A stretch of 64,000 nt of DNA from an uncultured Collinsella sp. (lineage in GTDB: Bacteria; Actinomycetota; Coriobacteriia; Coriobacteriales; Coriobacteriaceae), in NCBI GenBank assembly GCA_900549715.1, contig URPK01000001.1:186001-250000 (forward strand). The letters run 5' to 3'. Positions 1-9,055 of this stretch are shown here, one piece after another (position 1 is the stretch's first letter; every line of letters begins with the position of its first letter). The notes under the pieces were generated by a model that was not told the origin of the DNA, did no database searches, and saw nothing but the letters and a program-made list of their open reading frames with translations. The translations under genes were made by a program, and so were the position numbers.

Positions 1-1
1 A

Positions 2-481
2 CAGGGCACTCGTTATATCAATCTTATGCAGGCCCGGTATGGCGACGGCCGTCTGCGCGTTTCGGTCGACATCGACTTTGAGGTGCGCGACAGCCTGGTA
101 CCGCCGTTTATCTTGCAGCCGTTGCTCGAAAACTGTATCAAGCACGCACAGCGCGAGATCGAGCCGCTTTCTATTCGTGTTAGGGCTTTTGAGACCGATG
201 ACGGCTTGGAGATCATCGTCGAAGATGACGGCATCGGTATGAGCGAAGAAGTCTGCGCGCATCTGTTTGAGCAGCATCGCCGAGAGGAGCCCGAGAGCAT
301 TACCGCCGACGGCTCCGTCAAGCGAGGTTGCGGCCTGGCGCTCTTCAACGTGCTTCAGCGCATCCATTTCTTTTACGGAGAAGATTCTGGCATGCGCGTG
401 AAGTCCCAGGAGGGCGTGGGAACGCAGGTCATCGTTGAGTTGAACGGCGATCCGCATGAGCCGGCGCCGCTAACGGTGTAG
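2..481 (+). CDS. LytS-type sensor histidine kinase, C-terminal fragment
   Basis: This is the end of a gene that begins before the window; the reading frame is open from base 2. The visible part is the HATPase domain of a LytS/YehU-type kinase, which binds ATP and phosphorylates a partner response regulator at the membrane. An N-box (QPLLENCIKHA) is followed by a G1 box (EDDGIG) and a G2 box (RGCGLALFNV). The stop codon is 38 bases before the LytTR regulator at 520, so the two very likely form one operon and one signalling pair. The sensor part and the phospho-accepting histidine lie outside the window, so the signal cannot be guessed. Confidence 0.9.
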   Translation, partial: QGTRYINLMQARYGDGRLRVSVDIDFEVRDSLVPPFILQPLLENCIKHAQREIEPLSIRVRAFETDDGLEIIVEDDGIGMSEEVCAHLFEQHRREEPESITADGSVKRGCGLALFNVLQRIHFFYGEDSGMRVKSQEGVGTQVIVELNGDPHEPAPLTV

Positions 482-519
482 CATGCGGTTGGATTGAGAA
501 AAAAAGAGGGGAAGCGCAT

Positions 520-1254
520 ATGTCCGAAGGCTGGAACATCCTGGTGGTTGATGACGAGCCTCCCATTAGGGCTGAGCTACGCTATCTGTTGGAACAGGAT
601 GCGCGTGTGGGTCAGATTGCCGAGGCGGGCAATGTCGCCGAAGCTGTGGAGTTGATTCTGTCGAACAAGCCCGACGTGCTGTTTTTAGACATTACCATGC
701 CCGGTCGCTCGGGAATTGAGCTTGCCGAGACGCTGCAGAACCTAAAGACGCCGCCGGTCGTGGTGTTTGTGACGGCATTTGCCGAGTATGCGGCCGATGC
801 CTATAACCTCGATGCGGTCGATTACGTCGTCAAACCGGTGGAGGATGCCCGCCTGTCAAAGGCACTCGACAAGATCGAGACTGCCCTGGGTGCTCGCCGT
901 GTCGTCCATGCTCCGCGCCAGCCTTTGCGCCTGACGGTGGATCGCGGGGGCAAAAGGGTGTTCATTCCCGTGGCGGATGTCTGTTACTTTGAGGCGCGCG
1001 CCGATTTTTGCAACGCCGTCTGCGCCGAGGGGACATACCTGATCAATGAGTCGATTTCCTCGCTCGAGCGGCGCCTGGCCTCCGAGGGCTTTATCCGCGT
1101 CCATCGCAGCTATCTGGTTAATTTGGAAGACGTGCATAATGTCGAGATCGGCTCCACGGGCCTGATGGAGCTCAGGCTCGACCGTGTGAGCTCGACGGTG
1201 CCCGTTTCACGCCGTCGCGCTGCCGAGGTTAAAGCGCACCTGGGGCTAGCGTAA
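520..1254 (+). CDS. LytTR-family response regulator
   Basis: A 244-residue DNA-binding response regulator. The receiver domain fills roughly residues 5-120 with the acidic pair D11/D12 and the likely phosphorylated aspartate D57 in FLDITMP. A LytTR DNA-binding domain follows at about residues 135-240, with the family's FIRVHRSYLVN core. An AGAGGGGAAGCG ribosome site precedes the ATG. It sits directly behind the kinase fragment ending at 481 and is probably its cognate regulator. It closely resembles the regulator at 6423, so the two pairs probably arose by duplication. Targets are unknown. Confidence 0.93.
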   Translation: MSEGWNILVVDDEPPIRAELRYLLEQDARVGQIAEAGNVAEAVELILSNKPDVLFLDITMPGRSGIELAETLQNLKTPPVVVFVTAFAEYAADAYNLDAVDYVVKPVEDARLSKALDKIETALGARRVVHAPRQPLRLTVDRGGKRVFIPVADVCYFEARADFCNAVCAEGTYLINESISSLERRLASEGFIRVHRSYLVNLEDVHNVEIGSTGLMELRLDRVSSTVPVSRRRAAEVKAHLGLA

Positions 1255-1345
1255 GGGTCGGTGCGCCATCGTTTACCATCGCAGGTTTGGCATGGGCGCG
1301 CGGTGGGCATAATGGGTGGCATCGAATGAAATCGAAAGGATCATT

Positions 1346-2290
1346 ATGCCCGCGCTTATCACCCATCATCTGTTTGGCGAGGAAAGCATCGACCGTCTTC
1401 CGCAGGGCGTCATCACGTCCGATGAAGAGCGCATTGCCTTTATCTTGGGCAACCAAGGCCCCGACCCGTTTTTCTTTCACATTCTGACACCGCGTGTTTC
1501 CGACTGCACGCTGCTGGCGCAGGTCATGCATCGGTCGCGCATGTCTCGCCAGTTCGCGTGCCTGCGCGACGGCGTGTCGCATCTGCTGCCGCGCGATGCC
1601 AGCTTGGGTCGTGCCTTTGCGCTGGGCCTGCTGTCTCATTACGTGCTCGACCGCAACGCTCACCCCTTTGTCTATGAGCAGCAGTTTGGCATCGTGGAGT
1701 CCGATTCAGAGCTTGAGGATTCGAGCAGTCAGGTCCATGCCGTGATCGAGAGCGACCTGGATGTACTGATGCTGCAGCTTAAACGCGATGGCGCTACGGT
1801 CGACGATTACCCGCCGGCGGGCGAGATCGTCACCACCGATCGCATCAATCGCGTGGCCGGCGTGCTGATGAGCTATGTTGCCGGACGCGTGTACGGCATT
1901 GACATTCCGGCGGGGGAGTACGGTGCTGCCGTTGCCAATATGCAGCGACTTTACCGCGCGATTGAGCCGGCCGGCTCCGCAAAGACGCGCGCGATCTCGC
2001 TGGTTGAGGGCTTGGTGCACGACTACTCGCTGCTCGACGGCCTTGCGCACCGCGTGACGACCGAGCTGACCGAGCGTACCGGCAACCTGGGCCACTTGGC
2101 ATGGAAGAACCCCTTTACCGATGAAGTCTCGACCGAGAGCTTCCCCGAGGTCTTTGACCGCGCGCTGCTCGATTACGAGTGCACGGTTGCCCGCTTTATC
2201 GAGACCGGCGATATGGAAGCCGTGACCAACCATGTCAATTACAGCGGTCGCGTGCTCAATGCCGATGAGGAGTTCGACCGCGAGGAATAG
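1346..2290 (+). CDS. Zinc-dependent phospholipase C-like protein
   Basis: A 314-residue protein of the prokaryotic zinc-dependent phospholipase C-like family, whose members are mostly uncharacterised predicted metal hydrolases. Visible signatures are an early GNQGPDPFFFH stretch, a SHYVLDRNAHPF motif near residue 110 and HAVIESDLD shortly after. These supply histidines and acids for metal binding. I start at ATG 1346, because GAAAGGA lies 5 bases upstream; an in-frame ATG at 1316 has no comparable site. There is no signal peptide, so it probably acts in the cytoplasm. It stands alone between a two-component pair and a transporter. The substrate is unknown. Confidence 0.75.
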   Translation: MPALITHHLFGEESIDRLPQGVITSDEERIAFILGNQGPDPFFFHILTPRVSDCTLLAQVMHRSRMSRQFACLRDGVSHLLPRDASLGRAFALGLLSHYVLDRNAHPFVYEQQFGIVESDSELEDSSSQVHAVIESDLDVLMLQLKRDGATVDDYPPAGEIVTTDRINRVAGVLMSYVAGRVYGIDIPAGEYGAAVANMQRLYRAIEPAGSAKTRAISLVEGLVHDYSLLDGLAHRVTTELTERTGNLGHLAWKNPFTDEVSTESFPEVFDRALLDYECTVARFIETGDMEAVTNHVNYSGRVLNADEEFDREE

Positions 2291-2391
2291 GGCTCATGCG
2301 TGCCCCTTTGCCGAATCCTTACCGGTGCTTCTGGACAATTGGGGTACGATGAACTAACTGCATATCGGGCAAATACGAAGGGTCCCTGTCC

Positions 2392-3651
2392 ATGAAATAC
2401 ACCAAGCTCGAGCGTAACTGGGTTATGTACGATGTGGGCAATTCGGCCCTCGTGCTGCTCAATACCTCGGTGGTGCCCATTTACTTTAACGCCATCAATA
2501 CCGGCGCTTCCTCGGCCGACCTGGTGGTCGCTTGGGGCAATGCGCAGACGATCGCCTCGCTGGTCATCGCCATGCTCATGCCCATTCTGGGCGCACTTGC
2601 CGACTACGCCGGCAACAAGATCAAGTTCTTCTTGGGCTTCTTCCTCACGGGCCTGGTGCTTTGCCTGGCGCAGGCTATCCCAATGTCCGCCATGGCATTT
2701 TTGACCGTGTACGTGCTGTGCACCATCGGCCTTAACTCTTCTATGACGTTCTACGACGCCATGCTGCCTGACATTACCACCGACGAGCGCATGGACGCCG
2801 TGTCCAGCTCGGGTTATGCCTGGGGCTACATCGGTTCCACCGTGCCGTTCGTCATCTGCCTGGCGCTCATCATGGGTGGCCCCGCTCTTGGCATCCCCAC
2901 CATGCTGGCAACGCGTCTGTCGTTTATCATCACTGGTGCCTGGTGGCTCATCTTTACCCTGCCGCTCATTCGCACCTATAAGCAAAAGTACGGTCGCGAG
3001 CGCGGTCCCGAGGACACCATCGGCCACATCGTGGGCGGTGTGTTCTCCGAGGTCGGACACACCATGCGCGAGATTGCCCACAATAAGACCGTGCTGGTCT
3101 ACATGATCGCGTTCTTCTTCTATATCGACGGTGTGCACACGGTCATTTCCATGGCCACCAGTTACGGATCGGCCTTGGGCATCGATTCGACGCAGCTGGT
3201 GCTGGCGCTGCTCGTTACGCAGTTCGTGGCCTTTCCGTCCGCCATCATCTACGGCAAGCTCGCCGGACGCGTGGGCACGCTCAACATGATCCTGGTGGCG
3301 GTCGCCGCCTACATGGGGATTGTGCTGTTCGCCGCGTTCTTCCTAAAGACCGCCTTTGAATTCTGGGTGCTTGCCATTATGGTCGGCCTGTTCCAGGGCG
3401 GTGTGCAGGCACTCAGCCGTAGCTACTTTGGCCGCATTATCCCCAAGGAAAAGTCCAACGAGTACTACGGCTTCTTTGACATCTTTGGTCGTTATGCAAG
3501 CGTTATGGGCACCTTCCTGGTGTCGGTCGTCACCTCGCTGACCGGCAACCCGTCGCTGGGCGTCCTTTCCATTGGCGTGCTGCTGGTCGTTGGCTTTATG
3601 CTACTGGTCCGCCTGTCCCGCATGACTCGGGCGGCAGAGCATGCCGCATAG
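2392..3651 (+). CDS. MFS transporter of the UMF1/Atg22-like family
   Basis: A 419-residue integral membrane protein with about twelve hydrophobic segments. The N-terminal sequence (KLERNWVMYDVGNSAL) and a long first half typical of the Atg22/UMF1 branch of the major facilitator superfamily support the call. The WVMYDVGNSA motif in the first helix is characteristic of this branch. Bacterial members are predicted effluxers or amino-acid transporters with unknown substrates. It appears monocistronic, with about 100 bases before it and a terminator-like hairpin after it. Confidence 0.85.
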   Translation: MKYTKLERNWVMYDVGNSALVLLNTSVVPIYFNAINTGASSADLVVAWGNAQTIASLVIAMLMPILGALADYAGNKIKFFLGFFLTGLVLCLAQAIPMSAMAFLTVYVLCTIGLNSSMTFYDAMLPDITTDERMDAVSSSGYAWGYIGSTVPFVICLALIMGGPALGIPTMLATRLSFIITGAWWLIFTLPLIRTYKQKYGRERGPEDTIGHIVGGVFSEVGHTMREIAHNKTVLVYMIAFFFYIDGVHTVISMATSYGSALGIDSTQLVLALLVTQFVAFPSAIIYGKLAGRVGTLNMILVAVAAYMGIVLFAAFFLKTAFEFWVLAIMVGLFQGGVQALSRSYFGRIIPKEKSNEYYGFFDIFGRYASVMGTFLVSVVTSLTGNPSLGVLSIGVLLVVGFMLLVRLSRMTRAAEHAA

Positions 3652-3765
3652 GAGCGAGCGGCTATTGTGCCTGTCCACGGTACTCTTTTGGGGTTATCCG
3701 CAATAAACATTGCGACTTGCGAGCAATGATTTGCCCAAGTGGGTATGATGGAATCAGCTAGGTCG

Positions 3766-3801
3766 CGGGGCGTCGCCTGTGTTTGGCGGCGTCCCGTTTT
3801 T
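3766..3801 (+). terminator. Rho-independent terminator or leader hairpin
   Basis: A GC-rich 12-base stem with two wobble pairs (CGGGGCGTCGCC with GGCGGCGTCCCG) around TGTGTTT is followed by TTTTTG. It lies 115 bases after the MFS gene and only 22 bases before the glycosyltransferase start. It may therefore end the upstream message or attenuate the downstream one. Confidence 0.65.
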
Positions 3802-3822
3802 GTGTTGCAGGGAGGGTAAGGC

Positions 3823-5010
3823 ATGAACGCCACGGTCGTGATTCCAACGTATTGGGCGGGCGATGACGCTTGCGCAAACGCCCCTGGCACCTATGACCAT
3901 TCGACGCGACTCAACGCCGACAATCCCGAACTCGACCGCTGCCTGGCCTCGCTTGAGCAGGTGTGCGACATCCCGCGCATCATCCTTTTGGTGGTCTGTC
4001 CTGTTTCTGCCACAGCCGATGTGTCGCTGCGCGTGCACGAGATTGTCGACGCGCATCCCACGCTCAAGGTCACCGTTGTCACCAACACCCAGGCCTCGCG
4101 CATCGCAGACCGGGTTGCTCAGATCGCGCCCAAGGGTTCGGGCGAGTGCGTGAGCCTGCGAGGCTACGGTGCCATCCGCAACATGGGGCTAGCCTGTGCC
4201 GCTGTGCTGGGGCATGACGCGGTTATCTTTTTGGATGACGATGAGACTGTCATCGACGCCGACTTTATGAAGCGCGCGACCTATGCGTTGGGGCAGCAGA
4301 CGCGTCAGGGCTTGCCGATCTTGGTCAAGAGCGGCTATTTCTACGATCGCGACGGCTCGCCGCTGGCTCCCACGGACAAGGCGGGCATCTGCCATCGTTG
4401 GTGGACCAAGCGCATCGAGTTCAACCGTTGGATGAAAAAGGCGCTCTCGGGCACCCGCATCTCGCGCTCCAACTACGTGTGCGGCGGCCTGATGGCCCTG
4501 CACGCCCGCGCCTTTACGCGTGTGGCCTTTGACCCGTTTATCACCCGCGGCGAGGACTTGGATTACCTCTTTAACATGCGTATGTTTGGCTACGACGTGT
4601 GGTTTGATAACGAGTGGACCGTGCGCCATCTGCCTCCGGAGTCCGAAAAGCGCTCACCGCGCTTTATGCAGGATGTATACCGTTGGTACTACGAACGGGC
4701 CAAGTTGACGTTCGCCGCGCATCAAAAGGAGCTCATCCCCGTTACGGCGGCATCGCTCATGCCCTACCCGGGCCCGTGGATTTCGCGCGAGCTCGACGAC
4801 CGCGTGCGCAAGACCGCTATGGTCCGCAGCGTGTTTACCCGCGAGCATGAGGGCTACCTGCGCATTTGGCGCCATGGTATCGGCGAGGCAAAGGCCTATG
4901 CGCGCCAAAACGCTGCAAGCTACCTGCGTTTCCAGAGCTTTTGGCCCAAGATCATGGACGGGCTTTGGCGTGACGCACAACTGATCAGTATCCTGGAGGG
5001 GGCCGAATGA
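3823..5010 (+). CDS. Glycosyltransferase family 2-like protein
   Basis: A 395-residue protein that begins with the GT-A fold start VVIPTYW and has a DDDE metal/nucleotide-sugar motif (FLDDDE) near residue 140. This is the arrangement of family 2 glycosyltransferases, which move a sugar from a nucleotide sugar to an acceptor. No membrane helix is evident. A strong GGGAGGGTAAGG ribosome site precedes the ATG. Its stop overlaps the start of the histidine kinase (ATGA at 5007-5010), so the two are translationally coupled. That suggests the transferase is made together with the sensor system and may serve envelope polysaccharide synthesis. Donor and acceptor are unknown. Confidence 0.75.
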   Translation: MNATVVIPTYWAGDDACANAPGTYDHSTRLNADNPELDRCLASLEQVCDIPRIILLVVCPVSATADVSLRVHEIVDAHPTLKVTVVTNTQASRIADRVAQIAPKGSGECVSLRGYGAIRNMGLACAAVLGHDAVIFLDDDETVIDADFMKRATYALGQQTRQGLPILVKSGYFYDRDGSPLAPTDKAGICHRWWTKRIEFNRWMKKALSGTRISRSNYVCGGLMALHARAFTRVAFDPFITRGEDLDYLFNMRMFGYDVWFDNEWTVRHLPPESEKRSPRFMQDVYRWYYERAKLTFAAHQKELIPVTAASLMPYPGPWISRELDDRVRKTAMVRSVFTREHEGYLRIWRHGIGEAKAYARQNAASYLRFQSFWPKIMDGLWRDAQLISILEGAE

Positions 5011-6350
5011 TCGACCGCCGCGCCCAGCGCGATAGTTCAATATCAATCTTTCGCATCATTGCCGTTGCATGCGCCATTTGCGTGCTGGTGTACTTTATTT
5101 TTGCCTTGGTGACCGGTATCGAGCCGATCGCCACGGTGATTGCCTGCGCGCTGCTGTGCATCTTTCTGTGCATCTTTATCTTTTTGACGCTCAATCCCGA
5201 TTCGGTGCGCTCCCAGTACACCGAGGAGACGCTCTCGGTGGCCTCGGCCATGCTCGAGGACATTAAGGGCGGTCTGACGCAGGAGTCGGCGCGTTTGGTG
5301 TGCCGGCGCATTTTGCCCGAGACGCGCGCCATGACGGTGGCCATCACCGACGAGGACAACGTGCTTGCCTGCGCGGGCGAGTTTGAGGAAAAACTGCTGC
5401 CCGATACTCCCATCCACACGCTTGCCACACGCTACGTTATCGAACATGGCATCGTGCAGTCGTTCAACCGTATGGTGGATGTCGTGGGCTCGGACGGCTC
5501 GCACAACCAAGTTCCCGCCGGCATTATCGCCCCCATCAAGGTGGGCGATCGTACCGTCGGCACGCTCAAGTTCTACTACAAGACCCCGCGCGCCGTCGAC
5601 CGTACCCAGTATGCGCTTGCCTCGGGCTTTGCCGAGATCTTGTCCACGCAGCTCGCCATCCACGAGCTCGAGGTGCAAAAGGAACTCACGGCGCGCGCCG
5701 AGGTGCGTGCGCTGCAGGCGCAGATTAACCCGCACTTCCTGTTCAACACGCTGAACACCATTGCATCGTTTACGCGCACCGACCCGCTGCGGGCCCGCGA
5801 ACTGCTTCGTGAGTTCTCATCGTTCTATCGTGCTACACTCGACAACTCGGGATCGCTTATTCCGGTCTCGCGCGAGGTCGCACAGACCAAGCGCTACCTT
5901 ACCTTTGAGAAGGCCCGCTTTGGCGAGGACCGCGTGCTTGCGACGTTCGATGTGTCCGAGGACGTGGAAGATACGCTGGTGCCGGCGTTCGTGATCCAGC
6001 CGATTGTCGAGAACGCCGTACGTCATGGTATGGGCGATGACGACGCCCTGAGGATCGACGTGACCGTTCACCAAGACGGCGAGGATGCAATCTTGATTGC
6101 CGTGGCCGATAATGGCGTGGGCATGGATGAGGGTACCGCCGCCAGACTGTTTGACGAGCGCTCTGCCCGTCCCGACGCCAGCTCTCCCCAGGGTGGCGGC
6201 GCCGGTGTGGCCATGCACAATATTTCGGAGCGCATCCATCGCTTTTATGGGCCGCACTCCTATACGCGTGTCGAATCGGCGCCGGGCAAGGGCACCAAAG
6301 TGCTCCTTCATCTTGATTTGTCAGAGAGCATCTTTGACATTCAAGAGTAA
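5007..6350 (+). CDS. LytS-type sensor histidine kinase
   Basis: A complete 447-residue membrane sensor kinase. Two hydrophobic segments at about residues 15-35 and 40-62 form a hairpin in the membrane. A GAF-like sensor region (about 75-210) follows, then the His_kinase box QINPHFLFNTLN with the phospho-accepting H243. The ATPase domain has an N-box (QPIVENAVRHG), a G1 box (VADNGVGMD) and a G2 box (GAGVAMHNISERI). It overlaps the glycosyltransferase by four bases and is followed by a LytTR regulator at 6423, its likely partner. The sensor region resembles those of peptidoglycan- or metabolite-sensing LytS proteins, but the ligand cannot be read from the sequence. Confidence 0.93.
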   Translation: MIDRRAQRDSSISIFRIIAVACAICVLVYFIFALVTGIEPIATVIACALLCIFLCIFIFLTLNPDSVRSQYTEETLSVASAMLEDIKGGLTQESARLVCRRILPETRAMTVAITDEDNVLACAGEFEEKLLPDTPIHTLATRYVIEHGIVQSFNRMVDVVGSDGSHNQVPAGIIAPIKVGDRTVGTLKFYYKTPRAVDRTQYALASGFAEILSTQLAIHELEVQKELTARAEVRALQAQINPHFLFNTLNTIASFTRTDPLRARELLREFSSFYRATLDNSGSLIPVSREVAQTKRYLTFEKARFGEDRVLATFDVSEDVEDTLVPAFVIQPIVENAVRHGMGDDDALRIDVTVHQDGEDAILIAVADNGVGMDEGTAARLFDERSARPDASSPQGGGAGVAMHNISERIHRFYGPHSYTRVESAPGKGTKVLLHLDLSESIFDIQE

Positions 6351-6422
6351 AATAAAAGGCTACGGGCTCAACGTCATGCGACGGATGCCCGGCGTAGTTA
6401 GTTGACGAAAGGTTTTATCCCT

Positions 6423-7139
6423 ATGCTGCGTGCGATGATTGTGGATGATGAGGCGCCGGCTCGCTCGGAGCTTCGCTTCCTGCTCGAGCAAACGGGCAAG
6501 ATCGGCACGATCACGGAGGCGTCGAGCGTCCGCTCCGCCATCGAGATGCTTATGGAAAGTCGCGTGGATGTCGTGTTTCTCGATATCTCGATGCCCGGTG
6601 CCTCGGGCCTGCAACTTGCCGAGGCGCTGCATAAGCTCAAAAATCCGCCGGCGATCGTGTTTGTGACTGCGTATAGCGACCATGCGGTCGAGGCATTCGA
6701 CGTGGATGCCGTCGATTATCTGATGAAGCCGGTCGAGGAAGCTCGCTTGGATCGCGCGATCGAGAAGGTCATGCAACGCGCCAAGCCGGTTACGGACAGC
6801 AAAGTGACCATCGAGCGTATCCCGGTGGAAAAGGGCGGCCGCAAGGTGCTCATTCCCGTGGATGACATCCGCTTTATCATGGCAAAGGACGATTACTCCT
6901 GCATCTATACCGTCGATGATCGCTTTTTGTCGACGACCTCGCTGGCGCAGTTTGAGGCCAAGCTCTGCGACTTTGGCTTCTTCCGTGTTCACCGCCGCTA
7001 TATCGTCAACCTAGCGTGCGTCACGGACGTTGAGACGGTGCCCTCGGGCGCCATCCAGCTGGGCATTACGGGCGTCGACGAACGCGTGCCGGTTTCTCGC
7101 CGCCGCGTCGTGCCGCTCAAGAAGGCTCTGAGTCTCTAG
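6423..7139 (+). CDS. LytTR-family response regulator
   Basis: A 238-residue response regulator with a receiver domain (D8/D9 acidic pair, phosphorylation site D54 in FLDISMP) and a C-terminal LytTR DNA-binding domain containing FFRVHRRYIVN. I start at ATG 6423, with GAAAGG ten bases upstream; an in-frame TTG at 6402 has no ribosome site. It lies 72 bases after the kinase at 5007 and is the presumed partner of that kinase. It is very similar in layout to the regulator at 520. A strong terminator follows, closing this operon. Confidence 0.93.
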   Translation: MLRAMIVDDEAPARSELRFLLEQTGKIGTITEASSVRSAIEMLMESRVDVVFLDISMPGASGLQLAEALHKLKNPPAIVFVTAYSDHAVEAFDVDAVDYLMKPVEEARLDRAIEKVMQRAKPVTDSKVTIERIPVEKGGRKVLIPVDDIRFIMAKDDYSCIYTVDDRFLSTTSLAQFEAKLCDFGFFRVHRRYIVNLACVTDVETVPSGAIQLGITGVDERVPVSRRRVVPLKKALSL

Positions 7140-7145
7140 CACACT

Positions 7146-7197
7146 GGCCCCGCAGCCCTGTAGACCCATCGTCTGCGGGGCCGTGGGGCCTTTTTTG
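7146..7197 (+). terminator. Rho-independent terminator
   Basis: GGCCCCGCAG at 7146 can pair with CTGCGGGGCC ending at 7182, or its first six bases with GGGGCC ending at 7190, directly before TTTTTT. It ends the glycosyltransferase-kinase-regulator operon. Confidence 0.8.
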
Positions 7198-7235
7198 TAT
7201 GTATCTGCCGAATCGTTTTTTGCGGAAGGGATCCC

Positions 7236-7703
7236 ATGAACAGCGCAAGCGCCAAGCGCATCGACATCATCTCGGACACCCACGGCTATTTATCGCCTGC
7301 GCTCTTGGATGAGCTTGAGGGCGCAGACCTGATCATCCACGCCGGCGACCTTACGTCAGAGATGGACTACGAGCACCTATGCACCATCGCCCCCGTGCGG
7401 GCCGTATTGGGCAACAACGATTACTACCGCGACTACGGCCCCGATGTAGACCGTCTTGCGCTCTTTACCTACGAAGGCCTCAAATTCGCCGTAGCCCACT
7501 ACCGCGAAGACCTTCCGGTGGGATCCGTAGACGTAGCCATCAACGGCCACACCCACGCAACCAAAGAAGCCCAAGTGGGCCGCTGCCTAGTCCTCAACCC
7601 GGGCAGCGCCAGCTATCCCAGAGGCACCCGAGGCCCCACCATGGCCAGAATGCTCGTCAAAGACGGCAAGATACTGACCACTAAGTTTATTGACTTGGAC
7701 TAA
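7236..7703 (+). CDS. YfcE/MJ0936-family metallophosphodiesterase
   Basis: A 155-residue calcineurin-like phosphoesterase. The metal-binding motifs appear in the expected order: DTHG near residue 14, GDLT, GNND and finally NGHTH. Members of this family are small cytoplasmic Mn/Ni-dependent phosphodiesterases of broad activity. The length matches the family. GGAAGGGA six bases before the ATG fixes the start. It is flanked by terminators on both sides and so is probably transcribed alone. The natural substrate is unknown. Confidence 0.88.
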   Translation: MNSASAKRIDIISDTHGYLSPALLDELEGADLIIHAGDLTSEMDYEHLCTIAPVRAVLGNNDYYRDYGPDVDRLALFTYEGLKFAVAHYREDLPVGSVDVAINGHTHATKEAQVGRCLVLNPGSASYPRGTRGPTMARMLVKDGKILTTKFIDLD

Positions 7704-7710
7704 CCGCAAC

Positions 7711-7746
7711 AAAAACGGGGGATGCACAACGCATCTCCCGTTTTTC
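7711..7746 (+). terminator. Rho-independent terminator
   Basis: AACGGGGGATGC pairs with GCATCTCCCGTT (one wobble) around ACAAC and is followed by a T run. It lies just after the phosphodiesterase stop. Confidence 0.88.
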
Positions 7747-7861
7747 TTTGAGCCAAAGTCAGAAGTCCAACCAGAACAATCAGACCAACCCCGCCGGGAA
7801 GCACGCGGGCTAGCCGCGCAGCGGCGCACGCCCGCAAAACTGGTTGAATAATGTGACGGCA

Positions 7862-8004
7862 GGGAGGGTCTCCGGGGCTGGGGGCGGGGGTTAAGTTTGT
7901 CGCGAGTTCCGCACGCAAAGGAAAGCACTTAATGTGCTTTCCGTCTTGCGCAGGACTGTAGAGCAGCAAACTTAACCCCCGCCCCCAGCCCCGGAGACCC
8001 TCCC
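7862..8004. repeat. Long perfect inverted repeat (38-bp arms)
   Basis: The arm at 7862-7899 is the exact reverse complement of the arm at 7967-8004. Inside them lies a second perfect hairpin, GGAAAGCAC/GTGCTTTCC at 7920-7942, itself flanked by CGCAA/TTGCG. The whole 143-base block could form one extended hairpin. It fills most of the non-coding stretch between the phosphodiesterase terminator and the tRNA-Asp promoter. No reading frame was recognised in it. Confidence 0.9.
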
Positions 8005-8036
8005 GGATGGCCCCAAAAATTTTTTCAAAAAAGTTG

Positions 8037-8066
8037 TTGCGCGCCGGACAGACTTCTGTGTATACT
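8037..8066 (+). promoter_or_regulatory. Likely promoter of tRNA-Asp
   Basis: TTGCGC at 8037 and TATACT at 8061 are separated by 18 bases and lie 47 bases before the tRNA. Confidence 0.6.
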
Positions 8067-8112
8067 AATCCCCGCAGCGCACGCGAGCGGAAACAAACGC
8101 GAACGTCTGCCT

Positions 8113-8190
<78 letters not shown>

Positions 8191-8198
8191 ACGCAATT

Positions 8199-8227
8199 AA
8201 AGCCACGTCTTCGGACGTGGCTTTTTG
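8199..8227 (+). terminator. Rho-independent terminator of tRNA-Asp
   Basis: AAAGCCACGTC and GACGTGGCTTT form a perfect stem around a TTCG tetraloop and are followed by more T residues. Confidence 0.93.
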
Positions 8228-8360
8228 CGTTTGATGCACTTTGTTTCGATAGAACGATCGCCCTGGCGCATCTTCGCCCAGAATCCCCGCCCCTTCGGGA
8301 ACGCAAGTAAAATCTAATAAGCATATCTGTCTAAACAACAGCTTTGTTGCGCAACACCTG

Positions 8361-8389
8361 TTCAACGAAGCAGGGGGTTAGGTTATACT
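8361..8389 (+). promoter_or_regulatory. Candidate promoter of the Rrf2-family gene
   Basis: TTCAAC at 8361 and TATACT at 8384 are exactly 17 bases apart, about 160 bases before the start codon. Apart from this I see nothing in the 8228-8548 stretch. Confidence 0.5.
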
Positions 8390-8548
8390 AAATTGCACTG
8401 TGGGCCGCATCTGATGCATTTCGCTCCAAGCGCGGCATTCAGTGGATATCCGATTTACCATTTGGATGTCCTGCGGTCATTTAGCGTCTCGACACAAGCT
8501 CGGCCCCGGAGCTCGTTCGAGCTGTTCGTATTCCTTGAAAGGGGAAAA

Positions 8549-9034
8549 ATGGACATATCGAGGAAGACTGATTACGCCCTTCGTATGTTGGCGATGCTTG
8601 CCGAGGATCCGGAGCGTTTGCTTTCTGTTCGCACCGCTGCCGAAGAGGTCAATGTCCCGTATTCGTTTGCCCGCTCGATTCAGCACGGTTTGGTCCAGGC
8701 CGGTATTGTGGAGAGCCTGCGTGGCGTCCACGGTGGCATGCGTCTCAAGGTCAGTCCGGACGACGTTACCATTCGTCAGGTCGTCGAGGCCGTTCAGGGC
8801 CCTATGGTTATGAATGATTGCACCGCACCCGATGGCGACTGTGCGCGCATGGGCACGTGCTGCTATCATCCCCTGTGGGCCGGAGCTCAAGCATTGATGC
8901 GCGACTACCTCGATTCCGTTTCGCTCGGCGACATCGTCGCTCACCGCCAGTTCCCGGCCGTCGATCCCAAGTTCGCCGACCGCGAAGCGTTTCCCGAGTA
9001 CGCCACCTGTGCGTATACATGCCGGGAGGAATAG
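8549..9034 (+). CDS. Rrf2-family transcriptional regulator
   Basis: A 161-residue regulator with an N-terminal winged helix typical of Rrf2 proteins (MDISRKTDYALRMLAML). Four cysteines lie in CTAPDGDCARMGTCC at about residues 91-105, where Rrf2 members such as IscR and NsrR bind an iron-sulphur cluster. It is therefore likely to sense iron-sulphur status, nitric oxide or redox state. GAAAGGGG before ATG 8549 decides the start; the frame is open upstream to 8393 but without a ribosome site. The next genes encode a DNA glycosylase and rubrerythrin, which fits an oxidative-stress setting, though co-regulation is only inferred. Confidence 0.9.
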   Translation: MDISRKTDYALRMLAMLAEDPERLLSVRTAAEEVNVPYSFARSIQHGLVQAGIVESLRGVHGGMRLKVSPDDVTIRQVVEAVQGPMVMNDCTAPDGDCARMGTCCYHPLWAGAQALMRDYLDSVSLGDIVAHRQFPAVDPKFADREAFPEYATCAYTCREE

Positions 9035-9055
9035 CGCCGCATAAGGAGCATAGAT

